Positions 33,104 through 46,138 of a stretch of 64,000 bases of DNA are shown here, piece after piece. The stretch lies in NCBI GenBank assembly GCA_015179125.1, contig WHVA01000169.1, positions 145,956-209,955 on the forward strand. The letters are read 5' to 3'. The position numbers and the translations under genes were made by a program. This DNA is from Gautieria morchelliformis (lineage: Eukaryota > Basidiomycota > Agaricomycetes > Gomphales > Gomphaceae). Position 1 is the first letter of the stretch. Each line of letters opens with the position of its first letter. The notes beneath the pieces are model-generated. The model was not told the origin of the DNA and made no database searches. It saw only the letters and a program-made list of their open reading frames with translations.

Positions 33104-36100
33104 GGTGGCGACGAGCAAGTTCGCGGTCCGAAAGCGGGCGCCGTGGCAGGCACCTAGTGGCCGACTCTCGTGGACCTGTGTTGCAGAAGAGGTGTTCTGC
33201 AATGTCCATGATTGAAGTCGCCGTGCGCCAACGAGATGATGTACCCAATGAAACTTGGCGTATTACAGTTCCTGCTGCTCTCTATGGGTCAGCTCATGTC
33301 AACCTTGTCTAGCCGTCACCATTCGTGAGATTCTTTCCACTCCACTGACTTGTCGATCCCCTGGCACGAGCAGACGGGCAGTGGGACAGCGGTAGGTCTT
33401 TTGTGGGGCTGCCCATATATATCCTTGATAAATTATGAACCGCAGCAATCACAAGACTCGAGACAGTCATGGGTGCGTCTCTAGCAATACCTAGCCTTGC
33501 ATTTATACTGACCGTGTTTGGTTGGTGTAGGGTTGGGTTTTGGCATGGAAACCGTCACAACGGACACACCATTCCCCAATCTCGTCCCACGCTCCAAGCA
33601 TTAATCCTAGTTCCCAGTCAGCGGTAAGCATGTAGCCAGTCAGTTTGACGTGCTCACATTGTAAAATAAAGTGTCGAGAAGTCTCGTCTCTAATGGAACA
33701 TCTGCTAACTCATCCAAATGCTATTGACGTACTTTAGGTATTGACCCACCTCCGGGCGGCTCTGAAGACCTGTCGGTCACTCTCAGGCTCGTGAACCTAG
33801 TGGTAAACGCTCATTCACAACATGCGCCCCGATTCAGGGCGGGCACAGACGAGCTCCCTCCCTACTGGCCAAATTTGCATCACTCCGCATATGAGCTCTG
33901 GCTGTGGCACCAAATCAGACGTGGCTTCTGTCTAGGATACTCGAGGCTACTGACAAGGGCAGCCACAGGACACAGGACGCCCTGTAGATGCAATCATTGC
34001 ACACGTGGCACCTCCACACGGAGATAGTCTGGGGTAGGTATCACAGCAGTACTCAACGTTTCCGTAACAATCTTATGTTCGGCACCATCTGGGCACTCTG
34101 GGTTACCCGTTACCGGCCTCTCCGCCGACTGCAGTTGACGACACCTTTGACACTACTGTTCCTTGCCACGAATTCGTTTCCAGAGATGACCAGCGTCCGC
34201 ACAGGCTCCGTGAGTACTAGAGGTAGCAAAAGTGGCCCCACAATGTCATTATTTGAAAGAATCCGGAAGTTTACAACGATGACCCCAGTAGTGGCTCACA
34301 CTCACGAGCACCAAGCTCTCATTCGCATGAGGGAAGTCGGAGACCGTGCCTTTAGGACCGCCCTCGTCACGAAAATTGACACCTTGCCTAGCTCAGGCCG
34401 CAATGCACTTGATGTTAGCAACTTCTATGAGCGGCCGGTACGGTGGGCACGTCGGGATGAGGGACACTATTCCGCATTTGGATTTTTCAGGCTTTCATTG
34501 TCTGGTCACACTGCCGGAGAGCCACGAACAGAGCCTCGCTCGGCCAGTACCTGAACAAATCTCGCCAGACCAGTGCCACTTGCTCGATGCTGTATTCGCG
34601 CTCACGACGAGTTCACAAACGCTCACAGTTTGCTGTGTAATATTTACTACATGGTAACTTGTACGCATCAGTGAGCCTACGAACGTTGTCGGAACCAGGT
34701 GTCATTACAATCTGATCTTTCTCAATTGCTCCGATCAGAGCTAATTCTTTGGCCTCTGGGTGCTGTGGCTTTGCCTGACAACACACTTATGGCAAACTGT
34801 GATTGAGCTGGTGCGTACGAATCGTGTTATTCCGATCTGTTGTTGCGCAAGTCATCAAGTGCTGATGCTATGCCTCCCACGCAGTGCTGTGGCGTTCATA
34901 TTGACATGCATGTATATCAAGCTGTAGGGGTGACGCTGGGGCTACAAGGAAAGTGAGTTGGCTCATGACTGTTTCTCGAAGGTGTTATGCGTATTGCATC
35001 CGATGCGTGTGCTGTGTTAAACTATACATTATGAGAACTTACCGCAAGAAGCATTTTCTGGTGGCGTCAGATGCTGGTCAAACTCGGCTGAGGCGCCACG
35101 CTGGGGCACAACTATCACACCATCGGACTTTGCAGTGCCTTACCACGTGGCTACTCGGAGGTGCCGTGGGCGGATGATGAACGTTCAACATAACGGAGTA
35201 TGTACCTCGGAACTCAGACGAAAGAAAAAGATTCGGACATGATGGGATAATATGGAATCTCTCGATTCGTACTCTACTGTATTATTTACATCACAAGTAT
35301 TTTGCAACGCACCTCGGAGTCATGCCGATGGTGCTGATGTCCACTCACCTTGTCAAAGCAAAAGCTAGTTGGTAATCAATACAGTAAATATAATGCCTTT
35401 GTAGATTTATCCGGCAATCTGACGAGCACAGCACGGCCTGCGGGTCACGGTAACGGTTACGGTAAAAATTGAGGTCACGTGACCCGTTTCTTAACAGTAA
35501 ACGCCGCTTATTCTCCTTACTCTCCCAAACGTTGTGGCTCATTTCCAGTGATACGATGGTCCGTCGCATTGGGCTGTGAATTGATTCATCGTAGGTGTCC
35601 TATATCATCAGGAAACGCGGATGTAGTGCTCAGGAGCGCTGCCGAGTGCCCAGCGAACGTACCGCGTTTCCTGGTGATGGATGATGACTTGTACTGTGAA
35701 CAAGGCGGTCATTGATCACTCGTCATGGTCTTGCTTAGCATGATGAAAGTGTCCAGTTTGTAAGTTATGTGTAGAACCCAGGGTATAGAATATAATTGAC
35801 ACAGTGACTTCAGGAATCGGACCCTTTCAGCGTGTTGTTCTAAATGCAACCGATCACAGTTCTGAAACCTAGACATTATGTCGTCTTTCCCTGGACTTTG
35901 GTATCAGGTTTTTGATCGGTGCTGTGGGTGCCTGGCACAAGATTGTAAACTACTTCTCGTCGATCTCGCTGTTTTGGAAGCGTGAGTCATGTAAGTTTAA
36001 TATTTCTGATGTAGAAACTGAGATTATGGCGGTGCTTTCTATGAAGTTGTCATGACTCTTGCCCAGGGGTTACATTGATAGGCAAAAACCAATGCGACAG

Positions 36101-36201
36101 CGCCCCGGACACACATCTCAAGGACATCAAAGTGGCCTGCGAGTTATAAGGGATGGTTGGTCGAGGGGCATTCTCTTGTCAGAACTTCCTGTCTATTTCA
36201 G
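33104..36201. other. No supported gene
   Basis: The divergent space between the G-alpha-like gene (-) and the first zinc-finger gene (+). A 188-codon open frame at 33988-34551 has ordinary composition but no motif I recognise and no good splice context. The rest has only short frames. The ends should contain both genes' promoters. Confidence 0.45.
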
Positions 36202-37152
36202 ATGTCCGGAAACAGCGGCGCTCGCGACTATTACTACAGTAGCTCCCGAGGTTCCCAAAGGGATGGCAGGGGCACAGACCTGCCTAGCATCCGTGATACT
36301 CTAGGAGGTATGTCACCTCCTTTAAGCCTATATGTTCTATCTCCAAACCAACGTGGGACATATTAGACGTTCTTTCCCAGCCCGTCTGGCCCGACGCGGA
36401 CGGTCGCACTAGATCCCAAGGCTCCATCGGGGTGAGTTAATCATTCACTCTTCATGCAGCTGCTCATGGAGTCTAGATTAACCGCGGGGGGCGCACGGAC
36501 CACAATGTCTCCTCTCGCGCCCAGCCGAATCCTGGGTCTCATGCACACCATAGAGGTGTTAGCATGCCTAATCAACCTCATTCTCGCAACGTTCCTGCCC
36601 ATGAAGCGCAGCCTAGGCAACAGCAATCCAATTATACATATGCAGTATACAGGGCGACACCAAGTGGGGAGCTTATCGAACAGAACGAGCCGGCGTCCAG
36701 AGGTAGCAGGGAAGGGGTTCCAAGGCGGTATATATGCGATGAATGTGGGAAGCGCTATGATAGGCCTAGTACGCTAGAGGTAAGATTCAGTGCACTGGCT
36801 GTATATTCGTCTAACGAAAAGGGCTCATGTAGGCCCATAAACGCTCACACGAGGGTATCAGACGTGAGTTTATTGTACCAATTTCTCGCCATCTCTACTG
36901 AGTATGATGGTCTCAGCCTACAGCTGTGGGTATTGCGACAAGACTTTCGTAACAAAGTCAAACATGCGTCGCCATGAGCGCAGTCACGGGGCAACAAGTG
37001 CCTTCGAGCCCGTCGCCGAGGACCAAGACGAAGAATCGGCGACGTCCTCCAGCTACTTCCCTCCTCAGACCGCTGGGAGGTCCTCGAACACTCCGCATGT
37101 AACATCCTCTCAGCAGCCTTCGCAGTACTACAGTTCTTCGCGCCGAAACTGA
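36202..37152 (+). CDS. Two-finger C2H2 zinc-finger protein, copy 1
   Basis: Exons 36202-36307, 36367-36431, 36477-36779, 36833-36854 and 36917-37152 (introns 45-62 nt) give 243 residues. The two fingers are CX2CX12HX3H: CDECGKRYDRPSTLEAH-KRSH, split by an intron after the helix start, and CGYCDKTFVTKSNMRRH. The N-terminus is rich in Ser, Tyr and Gly; the C-terminal tail is acidic and ends YYSSSRRN. It is probably a sequence-specific DNA-binding regulator in the nucleus. Its intron positions and both ends match the convergent gene at 38187-39244, so the two are paralogues. Confidence 0.85.
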
Positions 37153-37718
37153 CCGACGCGGTGAGTCCTTTCCCCTGTTGTATTTTGTATGTGTAGCTTA
37201 TGTATAGAAACCTCATACAGACACCCTACCGTCAACCACCTCTTCATCACCACTAATACGGACCAATCATAAAATATCGCCATTCTTACATTCCTTTTGT
37301 GCTAATATACCCATTACCTTTCCCCAGTCTAGTTTTCGTAGACACTTCTGCTTCACTTCAAGCATTCATGCATTGATGTAGCTTTATTACCCACCACCAT
37401 TTAGATTTTCTATAGTACCCGTCTCCGCCCTACTGTATCTAATTATACATCGCGTCCCGTATTATGTATCCCTTGCCTTTTGTATCCCTCGCCTTATGTA
37501 TCCCTTGCCTTATGCTCAATATTTCGCTGTGTCAATACAGTACCATTTATTTATGTATCGTCATGAGCACTTAGCCCTGTTAAGGTCCCCCGATTCGTTA
37601 GAGCTGGGGTCAGGTTAGAGCCACACGCAAGGGTTGACGGATCATCCGAGCACCCGAAGATTCAGATCATTTCGTCTCATAATTAATTTTTACCTGGATG
37701 CGGGTTAGCCTTGGAAAT

Positions 37719-37895
37719 CCCCAACTGGATAAGGGAACCTCAGCGGTCCTAAAGGTGCCCGGAGGTAGTCAACAGGGTGAGGCTAGGGACATTCAGGGCA
37801 TTTATCTCAAGGCTCCCCGACTAGATAAGAGAACCTCAGCGGTCCTAACGCTGCCCGCGGAGGTAGTCAACAGGGTGAGGCTAGGGATATTCAGG
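37719..37895. repeat. Two tandem copies of a ~96-bp unit
   Basis: Copies begin at 37719 and 37815. They share GAACCTCAGCGGTCCTAA and GTAGTCAACAGGGTGAGGCT, with a few substitutions and small indels. Confidence 0.85.
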
Positions 37896-38090
37896 GCCTT
37901 CAACAACGTGTGCACCGCCAATCATAGCAGCAGGTTACAATAATCATGAAAGCTACTACTTTGCTACCTTTACAATACACTAGTAATACCTAGTTGCCCA
38001 CGTGAAGCATTTTTGAATTGGACGATAACAGTCAGTGACACTCGGATCTTTACGAATACCGCATACACCGTAGACGTCATACATTTTCAA

Positions 38091-38186
38091 ATGTGAAAAA
38101 GGAGAGAACTGGAGACAGGAAAATGTTCAGTTCGAGAAATGTGAGAAAAGAGAGAATTGGAGGCAGGAAAACGTTCAGTTCGAGAA
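38091..38186. repeat. Two tandem copies of a 48-bp unit
   Basis: Two units, each with GTGAGAAAAGAGAGAA-like starts and GTTCAGTTCGAGAA ends, directly follow the stop codon of the minus-strand zinc-finger gene and so lie in its 3' UTR. Confidence 0.8.
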
Positions 38187-39244
38187 TTATTTGCGACGAG
38201 AAGACGAGTAAAATTGAGCCGAAGGGACCTTGTTTGTGGATGAACCTGAATGGAAATAATGTGAAGAGGAAGTAGGTTCGTCTTGCTCTCCGCCAGTGTC
38301 GTCATCGTCCTCATCTTCATACTTGGATTTTCCGATCATCGATTGGCTGGGAATTTTATGCTTGTCGTGAGATCGAAAGTGTCGCGTCATGTTAGATCGT
38401 ACGCTGAATGTACGGTCACAACCTGGCCACTCGCAGGCGAAGGCTGGGCCCGCGGGGAATTAATACTAGAACATCACATAGACGCTTTGCACACTTACGT
38501 CTCTGTGCCGTGTGAGTGCGTAGGTGAATCTGAATATGAGAAAATGTTCGCAAAGCTCGTCCATGGACCATGACAGCAGTAACTCACCTGGAGATGACTG
38601 GGCATTCCGAACCTTTTCCCACAGTAGTCACACTTGTACCTTTTGTTTAAGTCTCCAGGATCTTCTCGGGCAGGTGCTGCTGTCTGCCGAAGAATCCCTT
38701 GCGGCCGATCTGAAGGCGGAGTTGCATCGGTGAGGGACCCAGACGTCCCCGACGTCCGTAAAACGCCATATGAATATCCCGGCTCATCCGTGGAGCCGCG
38801 TCTGCGTCCCGCATGTTGGGATGGTGGAGGACCTTGAGCTGGGTGCCTACGCTCTTGTGTATGTGATAAGTGCCCGGTTCCAGCGTAATGTTGCATAGGA
38901 GGGAGCGTCGCAGGCCCCCTCTGTTCATCCTGATCTTCAAGTTTAGTTTCATTACCAAACAATGAAATAATATCTACTTACCCTTCCATGGTACGCAGCA
39001 TATCCATCCCATTGGGATCGTTGGCTTTGATGACCGGGCGTTGGAAGAGCACTCTGGACCTCCCTAAAAGAGTATGGGCTTGGCTGAGCAGGTCTTCCTA
39101 GCTCGTCTGGAAGTTGAAGTCAGTAATGTGTGTCACACAAGCTTAAAACTGACCCCGAAAGACTTCACGAATGGGAGGTAGCCTCCTATCGTTGGGGTCT
39201 GTTGTGCGGGAGCTATAAGCGACATCGCGATGACCGCTGGACAT
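38187..39244 (-). CDS. Two-finger C2H2 zinc-finger protein, copy 2
   Basis: Exons 39244-39154, 39106-38982, 38929-38588, 38529-38499 and 38443-38187 (introns 47-58 nt) give 281 residues. Finger 1 is CDYCGKRFGMPSHLQIH-LRTH (CX2CX12HX3H), again split by an intron; finger 2 is CEWPGCDRTFSVRSNMTRH (CX4CX12HX3H). The tail is acidic (EDEDDDD) and ends FYSSSRRK. Start, exon plan, finger spacing and tail parallel copy 1, so a local inverted duplication is likely, but the linkers have diverged strongly. Confidence 0.85.
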
Positions 39245-41767
39245 CTGTCCGATGGGAAGCTTGTGCCACGCTGCCTATGGAGTAACTTGACGCCTCTTAT
39301 AGCATCTGTAATAGGGAAATCTGGAGCGTCAATCCTTGCGGAGAACGGGGATATACAGAGCTACTATCTCTCTGGAACCGCCTCGAGCCGAGCTGAGGCC
39401 ACCAGAAGCAGGACAAAGGAAATTACAATATCATACTGCACGAACAACAAAGCCTGTGAATCGCGAAGGAGGTGGTATTCATGACGACTGGCTACAATTT
39501 GAGAAGGCTGGAAAACCCTTGTGGCTTGTGTGTGTTTGGATGGAGGGCCGGTCGGTGTAAGGACTGAACCGGACGGGAGTCGTCTGTACCTCAGAATTGG
39601 TATGTATATCAGGAAACCCCGATTGATGCATTGTACCCCGAAATAATATGAAAAGGCATTAGGACCTTAGATTGAGCATCAGGCTCAGTCCCATGCTGCT
39701 AAGAATGAGTTGCCAGGAAATGGATAGGAACAAAATCTGATGAAAAGTCGGCGAGCCCCAGATGTTGAAGTGGTGGGCTTTCAAATATCCAGTCATTGAT
39801 GGAGGAGGTTGGCGCTAGTTTCGCCGAGCGCGGTGAGTAGTAGAGCTGATTCGGCTTCTTGCTGGTTGTGGTCACAACAAGGCGCGATTCGCAGGGGAAC
39901 CCAAAAGCAGTGGATCATCAAGGCCATCAAGGGACGCGCGTGGCACACTGGCAATCAAGATGTTCGATCATGATTTCGAATCGAGTATATCTAGTGCCAG
40001 ATTAGTTGAACGAGGCTTCTTGTACGGCCGCGCTTTTGCACCACGCGGCTTCTTCCCACGGCGAAGCCGTCACTGAGTACAGCAGAAAGACAAATTATTT
40101 TCAGGATTCGGTCAACTTCTGTCACCTTGAGCAACACGCCCATAGGGACTGAGACGGGAACATCTGTTTGTAATTGTAGCTGGGTAGCCAGCACGAATTG
40201 TCAACAGTGTCAAGGTACCCTATACAAATGATGCGGTGCTACAACATCGCTCATGACGTCGTGTTAGCTCGCGGCTCGCAGTGGACTCATATGTTGCAGA
40301 GCCTTGCAAGCAGGAACCGTCACTTGGCTCTGGTTCGTGAGACCGGGTCTATATGGTGTCTGCCCCCACGTGGGTCTCACGCGAGATGAGGTGACCAAAG
40401 GTGGATATATCAGCGACCGAGAGTCCCTGATTCTTCAGGAGGATAAAGGTATCATGTGTAGAGGTGGTCAGCATTTTAAGCCAACAAAGGGAGCAGTCTA
40501 CATCCCCGCAGGCTGGACCGCACCTTGAGACCTCCCCTTCTTCGCACTGAACCGAAGATACTGTAATCACTGCGGGGGGTTTTTCCGCTGATAAAATTTC
40601 AAATTAGCATGGATGCCATTGAAGTTACGGTCCCGATTTATGTAATAAGAATGAAAAGAGGGAAACGGCGGCCTCAACTCCCTGAACTCTCCATCTTCCA
40701 TCTATGTCCAATGTCTGGATCAGGAGCTAACTTTGAACAGTGAGTCACAAATCGACTTACTTACATCTTCGGTAGCTGTTCTATGCCCAATCCTGTGCGC
40801 ATATTCAGCCATAACAAAAAATATTCCGCCACTACTGGCCGATACGCACCGTCTATTAAACAGAAGCTTGCGAAGCCACCGTAAGAGAGAACATAGAGAA
40901 TCAAATCGAACACGTGAGTCGCTAGATCATATTTTCCGAATTGGCCTGATTTTTCAACTCCCTTTATCCTAGCAGTCGATTAAAGGACCCGGTACTGAGA
41001 TCATGTTACTCATCTCGATGAGGTCGCATGACGCCACTGATCCGCTGAAACACATTCTCAGTATATCAGAATATGCGCCCGGCACTGGCACAAGATCCTT
41101 GGTGCCAATGGCACAATGCCGTGCGTATCACCAGGCTCATTGCCATCAATTGAGTTGCCAACTCGTCAAGATGATTGGTATTCATCCCAAAACACACAAT
41201 CATTGATCCTTGAGAAGCTGAACGCACTTGATTGCCGATTCCAACACAGAATAGTTTTTCCCAGTGTTGAGATTCAAGACGAATCAACGCCACCAAGGAT
41301 CCGGGAAGCACAACAGCAGTATCTAGATATTCCCATTCAGTGGGCTTTCAGGGCCTAGCTATCATCGATCATCGATCATCACTGGATCGCAATAACCATG
41401 GCATTTTGGCCCTTATTATCAGCAGTTTGCGCAATCAGAAGAATGAAAGCCACATACCAAGGTCCGCCTTCGCGCTCGACAGTAAGTACTTAACGTTTAC
41501 TTTCCCCCCAGCATTTGGCAACACGTTACCATGATTTCTGATAAATCAGTGCAGTGATATTCATTTCACGGACCCAGCTGATTCGTCTCAAGTTGACGAA
41601 TGACAAAATACGAGATGTATACTGTAGTTTGTGTTCGTCAAGACAAAAAGGAGCAATCGTATTAGGTAACCTACACTGCTTCGGACCCAGAAGCCCGTAA
41701 TCCCAGTCACGTGGTGATCTGTCACTAACTTCTGGGTTCATTTGCACTGCACTGTATTCAGCCCCGT
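39245..41767. other. No supported gene
   Basis: Space between zinc-finger copy 2 (-) and the MFS gene (+). Only short open frames of ordinary composition; no repeats or RNA genes recognised. Confidence 0.45.
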
Positions 41768-44521
41768 ATGGAGAGAGAACCTCTTCTACAACGCCAGAGA
41801 TCCAACTCTATACCGGATATCCCACCGATCTTGGCGTATCAAGCCTGATTCTATCAACAAGGTATCTGGAATCACCTTGATATGGATCTTGATTGGACTT
41901 TGGAGTGCGGTCTTTCTCGGGGCCCTTGATGGTCTGTCCAATACATCCATCTCTTACGGAAATGTCCTCACATCCTATCTCTTGTAGGAACCATTGTAGG
42001 TATGTATAGTCTACGCTTCGAATCCGTCGGTCGCGCGTTTATGTAATCAAACATTGAAAGCGACACTCGTCTCCCCAATTGGAAGTTACTTCCAGCAGGT
42101 GAAGGCATATATCATAGCTTACTTGTAACACATACTCAAGGAATATGCTTACAATCAGTCTCACAATCATCATACCTAGGCACTTCCTACCTTCTTTCCG
42201 TCTGTTGTTTCACGCCGTTATATGGTAAAATACTGGGCGTGTGACAGATCTATACAACTCAAGCTCATTATTTATCAGGAAGACTGTCCGACATTCTTGG
42301 TCGGAAAGGAGCGATGTTGTTGGGTCTCGTATTGTTTAGTTCGAGATTTATCTTCCTCTGCTGCTAGCCCTCACTCACATGCAACACAGCTAGCGGCACA
42401 TTGTTCTGTGGACTTGCGCCTTCATGGATATGCTGATTTTAGCGCGTGCCATCGCTGGCATGGTAGGTATTTCTTCTCCATTGATGACCAATAACTGAGC
42501 CGTTTCAGGGTGGGGGAGGCATGATGACCGGTGTGTCGGTGAAATTGTCAGGAAGACTATCTTCATAATGCCAATTTCTTTGTCTTTTAGTGTCTAGCGT
42601 GGCAGTCACAGACTTGATACCGCTGTGAGTGTTACACCAAACCATGCTCCCGACGACACCGCTTAACATTCACCAGAAAGCAACGTGGGCTTTTTCAAGG
42701 CTTAGCCAATATGTATGCACCCGTTTTTTCTTGTAACGCAGGGCTGACAAGCGCAAATCAGTCTTTTCGGGTTGGGATCTGGGCTCGGAGGTCCAGTCGG
42801 TGGCTGGATAAATGACACAATTGGATGGTAAGCCATACCAACCACATCTCTCTATCATTCGCTCCAACACATCCAACACAGGCGCTGGGCATTTCTGTTT
42901 CAAGTGCGTATCCTGCAACATAATGACTTGCATTTGACCATTGGCCTAGATCCCATTCCTCCTCCTTTCGATGTTACTCGTGGCACTTAAAGTGAATATA
43001 CAGCTGCCTTCTGATATTCAGGAACAATCTACCTATGACAAGCTTCGAAGCATTGATTGGATGGGGTCGCTCACTCTTGTCTCGGGAGTGGGATGCCTTC
43101 TCCTCGGTGTGAGTCTGAAAACCGGAGAGGACATTCCATGGTCAAACCCCTTGATTTGGGGATTATTTATTGCAAGCTTTGTTTCGATTGCTTTCTTCGT
43201 CGCGGTGGAGGCATGGTGGAGTCCTGCCCCAGTGTTACCTATGAGATTGCTTATGCAAAGGACACCGATGACCATTGCTTTGGCGAATTTGTGAGTTATC
43301 TGTGTGTGAAAGTCTCGATTGGACTTACATTTCACATGAATTTGAAGCTTTGTCAGTATCACCAGTTTCACTATGGTGAGTCGATCGATCAATATGGCGC
43401 TACCAATGGAGTGCGTTGACCATTGAGCTAATAGTTGTACAACATACCATTGGTATGTCCTCACCTCAAGAGGTTTCCCTTGCTCACTGTTCGACGAAGT
43501 ATTTCTCTGCCGTTCGTTTGACAACGGCATCGCAAGCTGGTAAATATTTGCATCTTACGATACATGGAGTCCCTGAAATATTGTCAACAGGGCAGCATTT
43601 ACTCCCGATCTCTGTCTGTAGCAGTCTGTATTGCAGCATATACTACAGCTCATACCGTTTCCCGTAGGTGTCCTTATCCCTGGGTAGCGTTTTTTGTGGC
43701 TGGTATGTGCGCTGCATCCATGTGCTGGCATTGTGCTTCACCACATTCTAGGGTTATGCGCCGCACAGGAAAATACTATTACTTGACGCTTGGGTCGGCT
43801 TTCTTGACTGTGATCTCTTCCGTGTTTGTCGCCATGTGGAATGACAATACTTCTGTATTTCATCTCTGGTTCGATATCGTTCCAAGTGCATTCGGGGGGT
43901 CAAGTGTCATTACTAGCATCTTGATTGTAACGTTGTCTTCTTCCTATTTGATGCAAATTTTTTTACGTTATATTTTCTAGGCTCTCATTGCCAATGTTCC
44001 ACGGAAAGATATGGCGGTGGCTACTGGAAGTACGCTCATGCATCACATCAACAAAGTCCTTATGAAATTGACAAATGGCTATAAGTGTCATATCTCTTCA
44101 GAACATCGGGTCAAGTATTGGGCGTCTCTCTCTCAGGGGCCCTCGTCCAAGCCGTTCTCATCCCTCAACTCCGTGAAAAAATCACCGGCCCAGGGTCTCA
44201 AGAAGTATATATTTCCAATTATTTTCAATAACATCGTCATAATCATTACGCCAGATAATCGACCGCATCCGACATGAAACTGATTTCATCGCTACTCTTG
44301 ATCCTCCTCTCAGAAAAGCCGCAGTAGACTCTTACGCGGCCGCGTTAAGAGCTGTATTTATATGCCAGGCAGGAGTTGCGATGTGTACATTTTGGCGTGT
44401 TTACCTATTGAAGAAAATCCTCTCCCGTAAGTCCCTTCATGCATTACGGCTCATGGTTTTAAATTTGATCATGCGATCAGTGGCTCGCACGAAGAACAAG
44501 AGGAGCAGGATAGAAGGCTGA
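41768..44521 (+). pseudogene. MFS drug/amino-acid transporter, intron-rich, with frame lesions
   Basis: Many short exons separated by typical ~50-nt introns give a major facilitator protein of the DHA2/Vba type: VFLGALDGTIVATL, TSYLLSVCCFTPLYGRLSDILGRKGAM, ARAIAGMGGGGMM, FGLGSGLGGPVGGW, LTTASQAG, RRTGKYYYLTLGS and SGALVQAVLIPQLREKITG are all in order. From about 42428 to 44000 the exons join cleanly. Frame problems are near 41835 (after MEREPLL...), near 42120 and near 42428 (one base missing between APS and MDML); near 44040 an exon of about five residues cannot be placed. Because neighbouring genes splice perfectly, I read this as a young pseudogene, though a missed exon or sequence errors are possible. 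A functional copy would export or move small molecules across a membrane, perhaps for the adjacent catabolic genes. Confidence 0.75.
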
Positions 44522-44656
44522 GTCAAAGTCAAACGCCTAGAGAGGAAAATGGTAGAACACCGGGCTAGAAATTATTTACATGCGTCCTTTCGGAGTTATC
44601 GGAGATTCGGAGTGTAGTTACGAGCGGCTTCTGAATTACGACCAGACGCAGTGCTG

Positions 44657-45800
44657 ATGGCGCATTCATTGCTGAGAACCCTTCGGGCGACGACGCCCGC
44701 CTTTGGAGCATGGTTGACGCTTCCATCAGTCCATACTGCTCGTCAAATTGCCCTCGCTGGTAGGACCTCTGGTCTCAGCTGGGTTTGCATTGACTGCGAG
44801 CACGGCCTCACTGCGCTTGTGCCAGGAGTGGCTGAAACGATTGCAGCTGTGACCTCTCTCCCGCCATCTTCGGGTGATCCCGCTGGAACTCAGAATCCAT
44901 CTGTTCTCGTCAGAGTTCCTGCGCCTGGGTTAGAGCATAGCGGGCCCTCGACGTCGCATCAAATCAAGCATGCTTTAGATGCAGGGGCCCATGGGATCAT
45001 AGTTCCCATGGTAGCTAACGCCGACATCGCACGACAAATCGCGCTTGATGCTCGATTTCCGCCACTAGGTGAGTTTATAGACTAGACCGTCACCTGTCGA
45101 GTCATAATTGAAGCTGTAACCGCGGTGGGAACGGACAATGCTGACTATTTGGTAGGTCGACGTGGGTTTGGCTCTCCATACACACACCAGATATGGGGCG
45201 TTGACGCTTCTGAGTATCGGAGCACTAAAGCCAATGAAGAAGTCATTGTTTGTGTGCAGATCGAGAATCTCCAGGCGGTTGACAATCTGGAAGCCATAGC
45301 ACAAACGCAGGGAGTTGGTGAGTAACTCAATTATCGAGGAAACATATTCGTTTATCCCTGATACTTCACTGTTCGAAGATGTTCTCTTTATTGGGCCGTT
45401 TGACCTCTCCCTTGCCATGGGATACCCTACCCCGAACCCAGAGCCCCATCCAGAGGTCGAGAAGGTCATCCAGAGGATAAAAGACGTCGCTCACCAGTAT
45501 CAAAAGAAAGTGTACGTACTGGCCTTCTCTCTGCACGCTCATTGCTCAAGTTGGACATGTCCTTGCTTCCCGTCTAGTGCTTTCTACTGTACATCGGGCG
45601 ATAGTGCAAAGAAACGTGCTGAGCAGGGATTCGACATCGTGCGTACAATTCCATACTCATCCTACGCGGCACTATTATCAAGCAATTTATCCAAGATTAA
45701 TGTCCAATCAGACGTGGGGTCTCTTACTGAAGGTCTCAGGCGTGATCTCGCTGCCGCTTGTGGCGCTGAAGTCAAGTCTGAGGCCAAGGGCGGCTACTAA
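44657..45800 (+). CDS. HpcH/HpaI-type aldolase
   Basis: Exons 44657-45068, 45156-45317, 45379-45511, 45578-45638 and 45696-45800 (introns 57-87 nt) give 290 residues. Family features: WVCIDCEHG (metal and base region), LVRVPAPG, AGAHGIIVPMV, RRGFGSPY, QIENLQAVDNL and FIGPFDLSLAMGYP, ending with a GFDI...DVGSLTEGL segment. The family makes and splits aldol bonds of 2-oxo acids such as 4-hydroxy-2-oxo-heptanedioate, with a divalent metal; the true substrate here is unknown. The ATG at 44657 is the first in frame and gives the usual length. It lies 135 bp downstream of the MFS gene on the same strand. Confidence 0.9.
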
Positions 45801-46138
45801 CACAAAGATATGCGATGAACGCGGCGGGGATTGCAGCCTCAAGTGATTGTAAGCAGAGTGTACGATACCTAGTTGGACACGTAAGATGTATTCCACTTCC
45901 ACTGGTTCACCGATTTTAGTTTTTTCTTTCCCTTGACTCTGTACGTTAACGTCCGCAGCGGCGGTTTGATGGCGTCAATAAGATACCAAGTTCAAGAACT
46001 GCGCTCTATCACGCTGCCCATCTTACTTGATATTGTGTCAAAAACCATGCTTGCCCTCCTCAATACGATCTGCCACAATGCGGCGGTCAGGCTCGCACCA
46101 CTCCCGAGGAGTCAAAGCCCACCGATCTCCCCTGCACG
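45801..46138. other. Intergenic
   Basis: No gene seen; contains the 3' region of the aldolase gene. LINE-derived sequence may begin within it. Confidence 0.5.

Larger units (their letters stand above)
37153..38186. other. Space between convergent zinc-finger genes, with two tandem repeats
   Basis: No gene seen. It holds the 3' ends of both zinc-finger transcripts and the tandem duplications listed separately. An overlap of the two 3' UTRs is possible. Confidence 0.6.

Noticed and set aside
33988..34551. 188-codon open frame between the G-alpha-like and zinc-finger genes
   Set aside because: No recognisable motif, no splice-supported extension and no compositional signal; kept as unsupported.
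44657..45800. Recent bacterial transfer of the aldolase
   Set aside because: Four typical short fungal introns and ordinary local composition give no sign of recent transfer.
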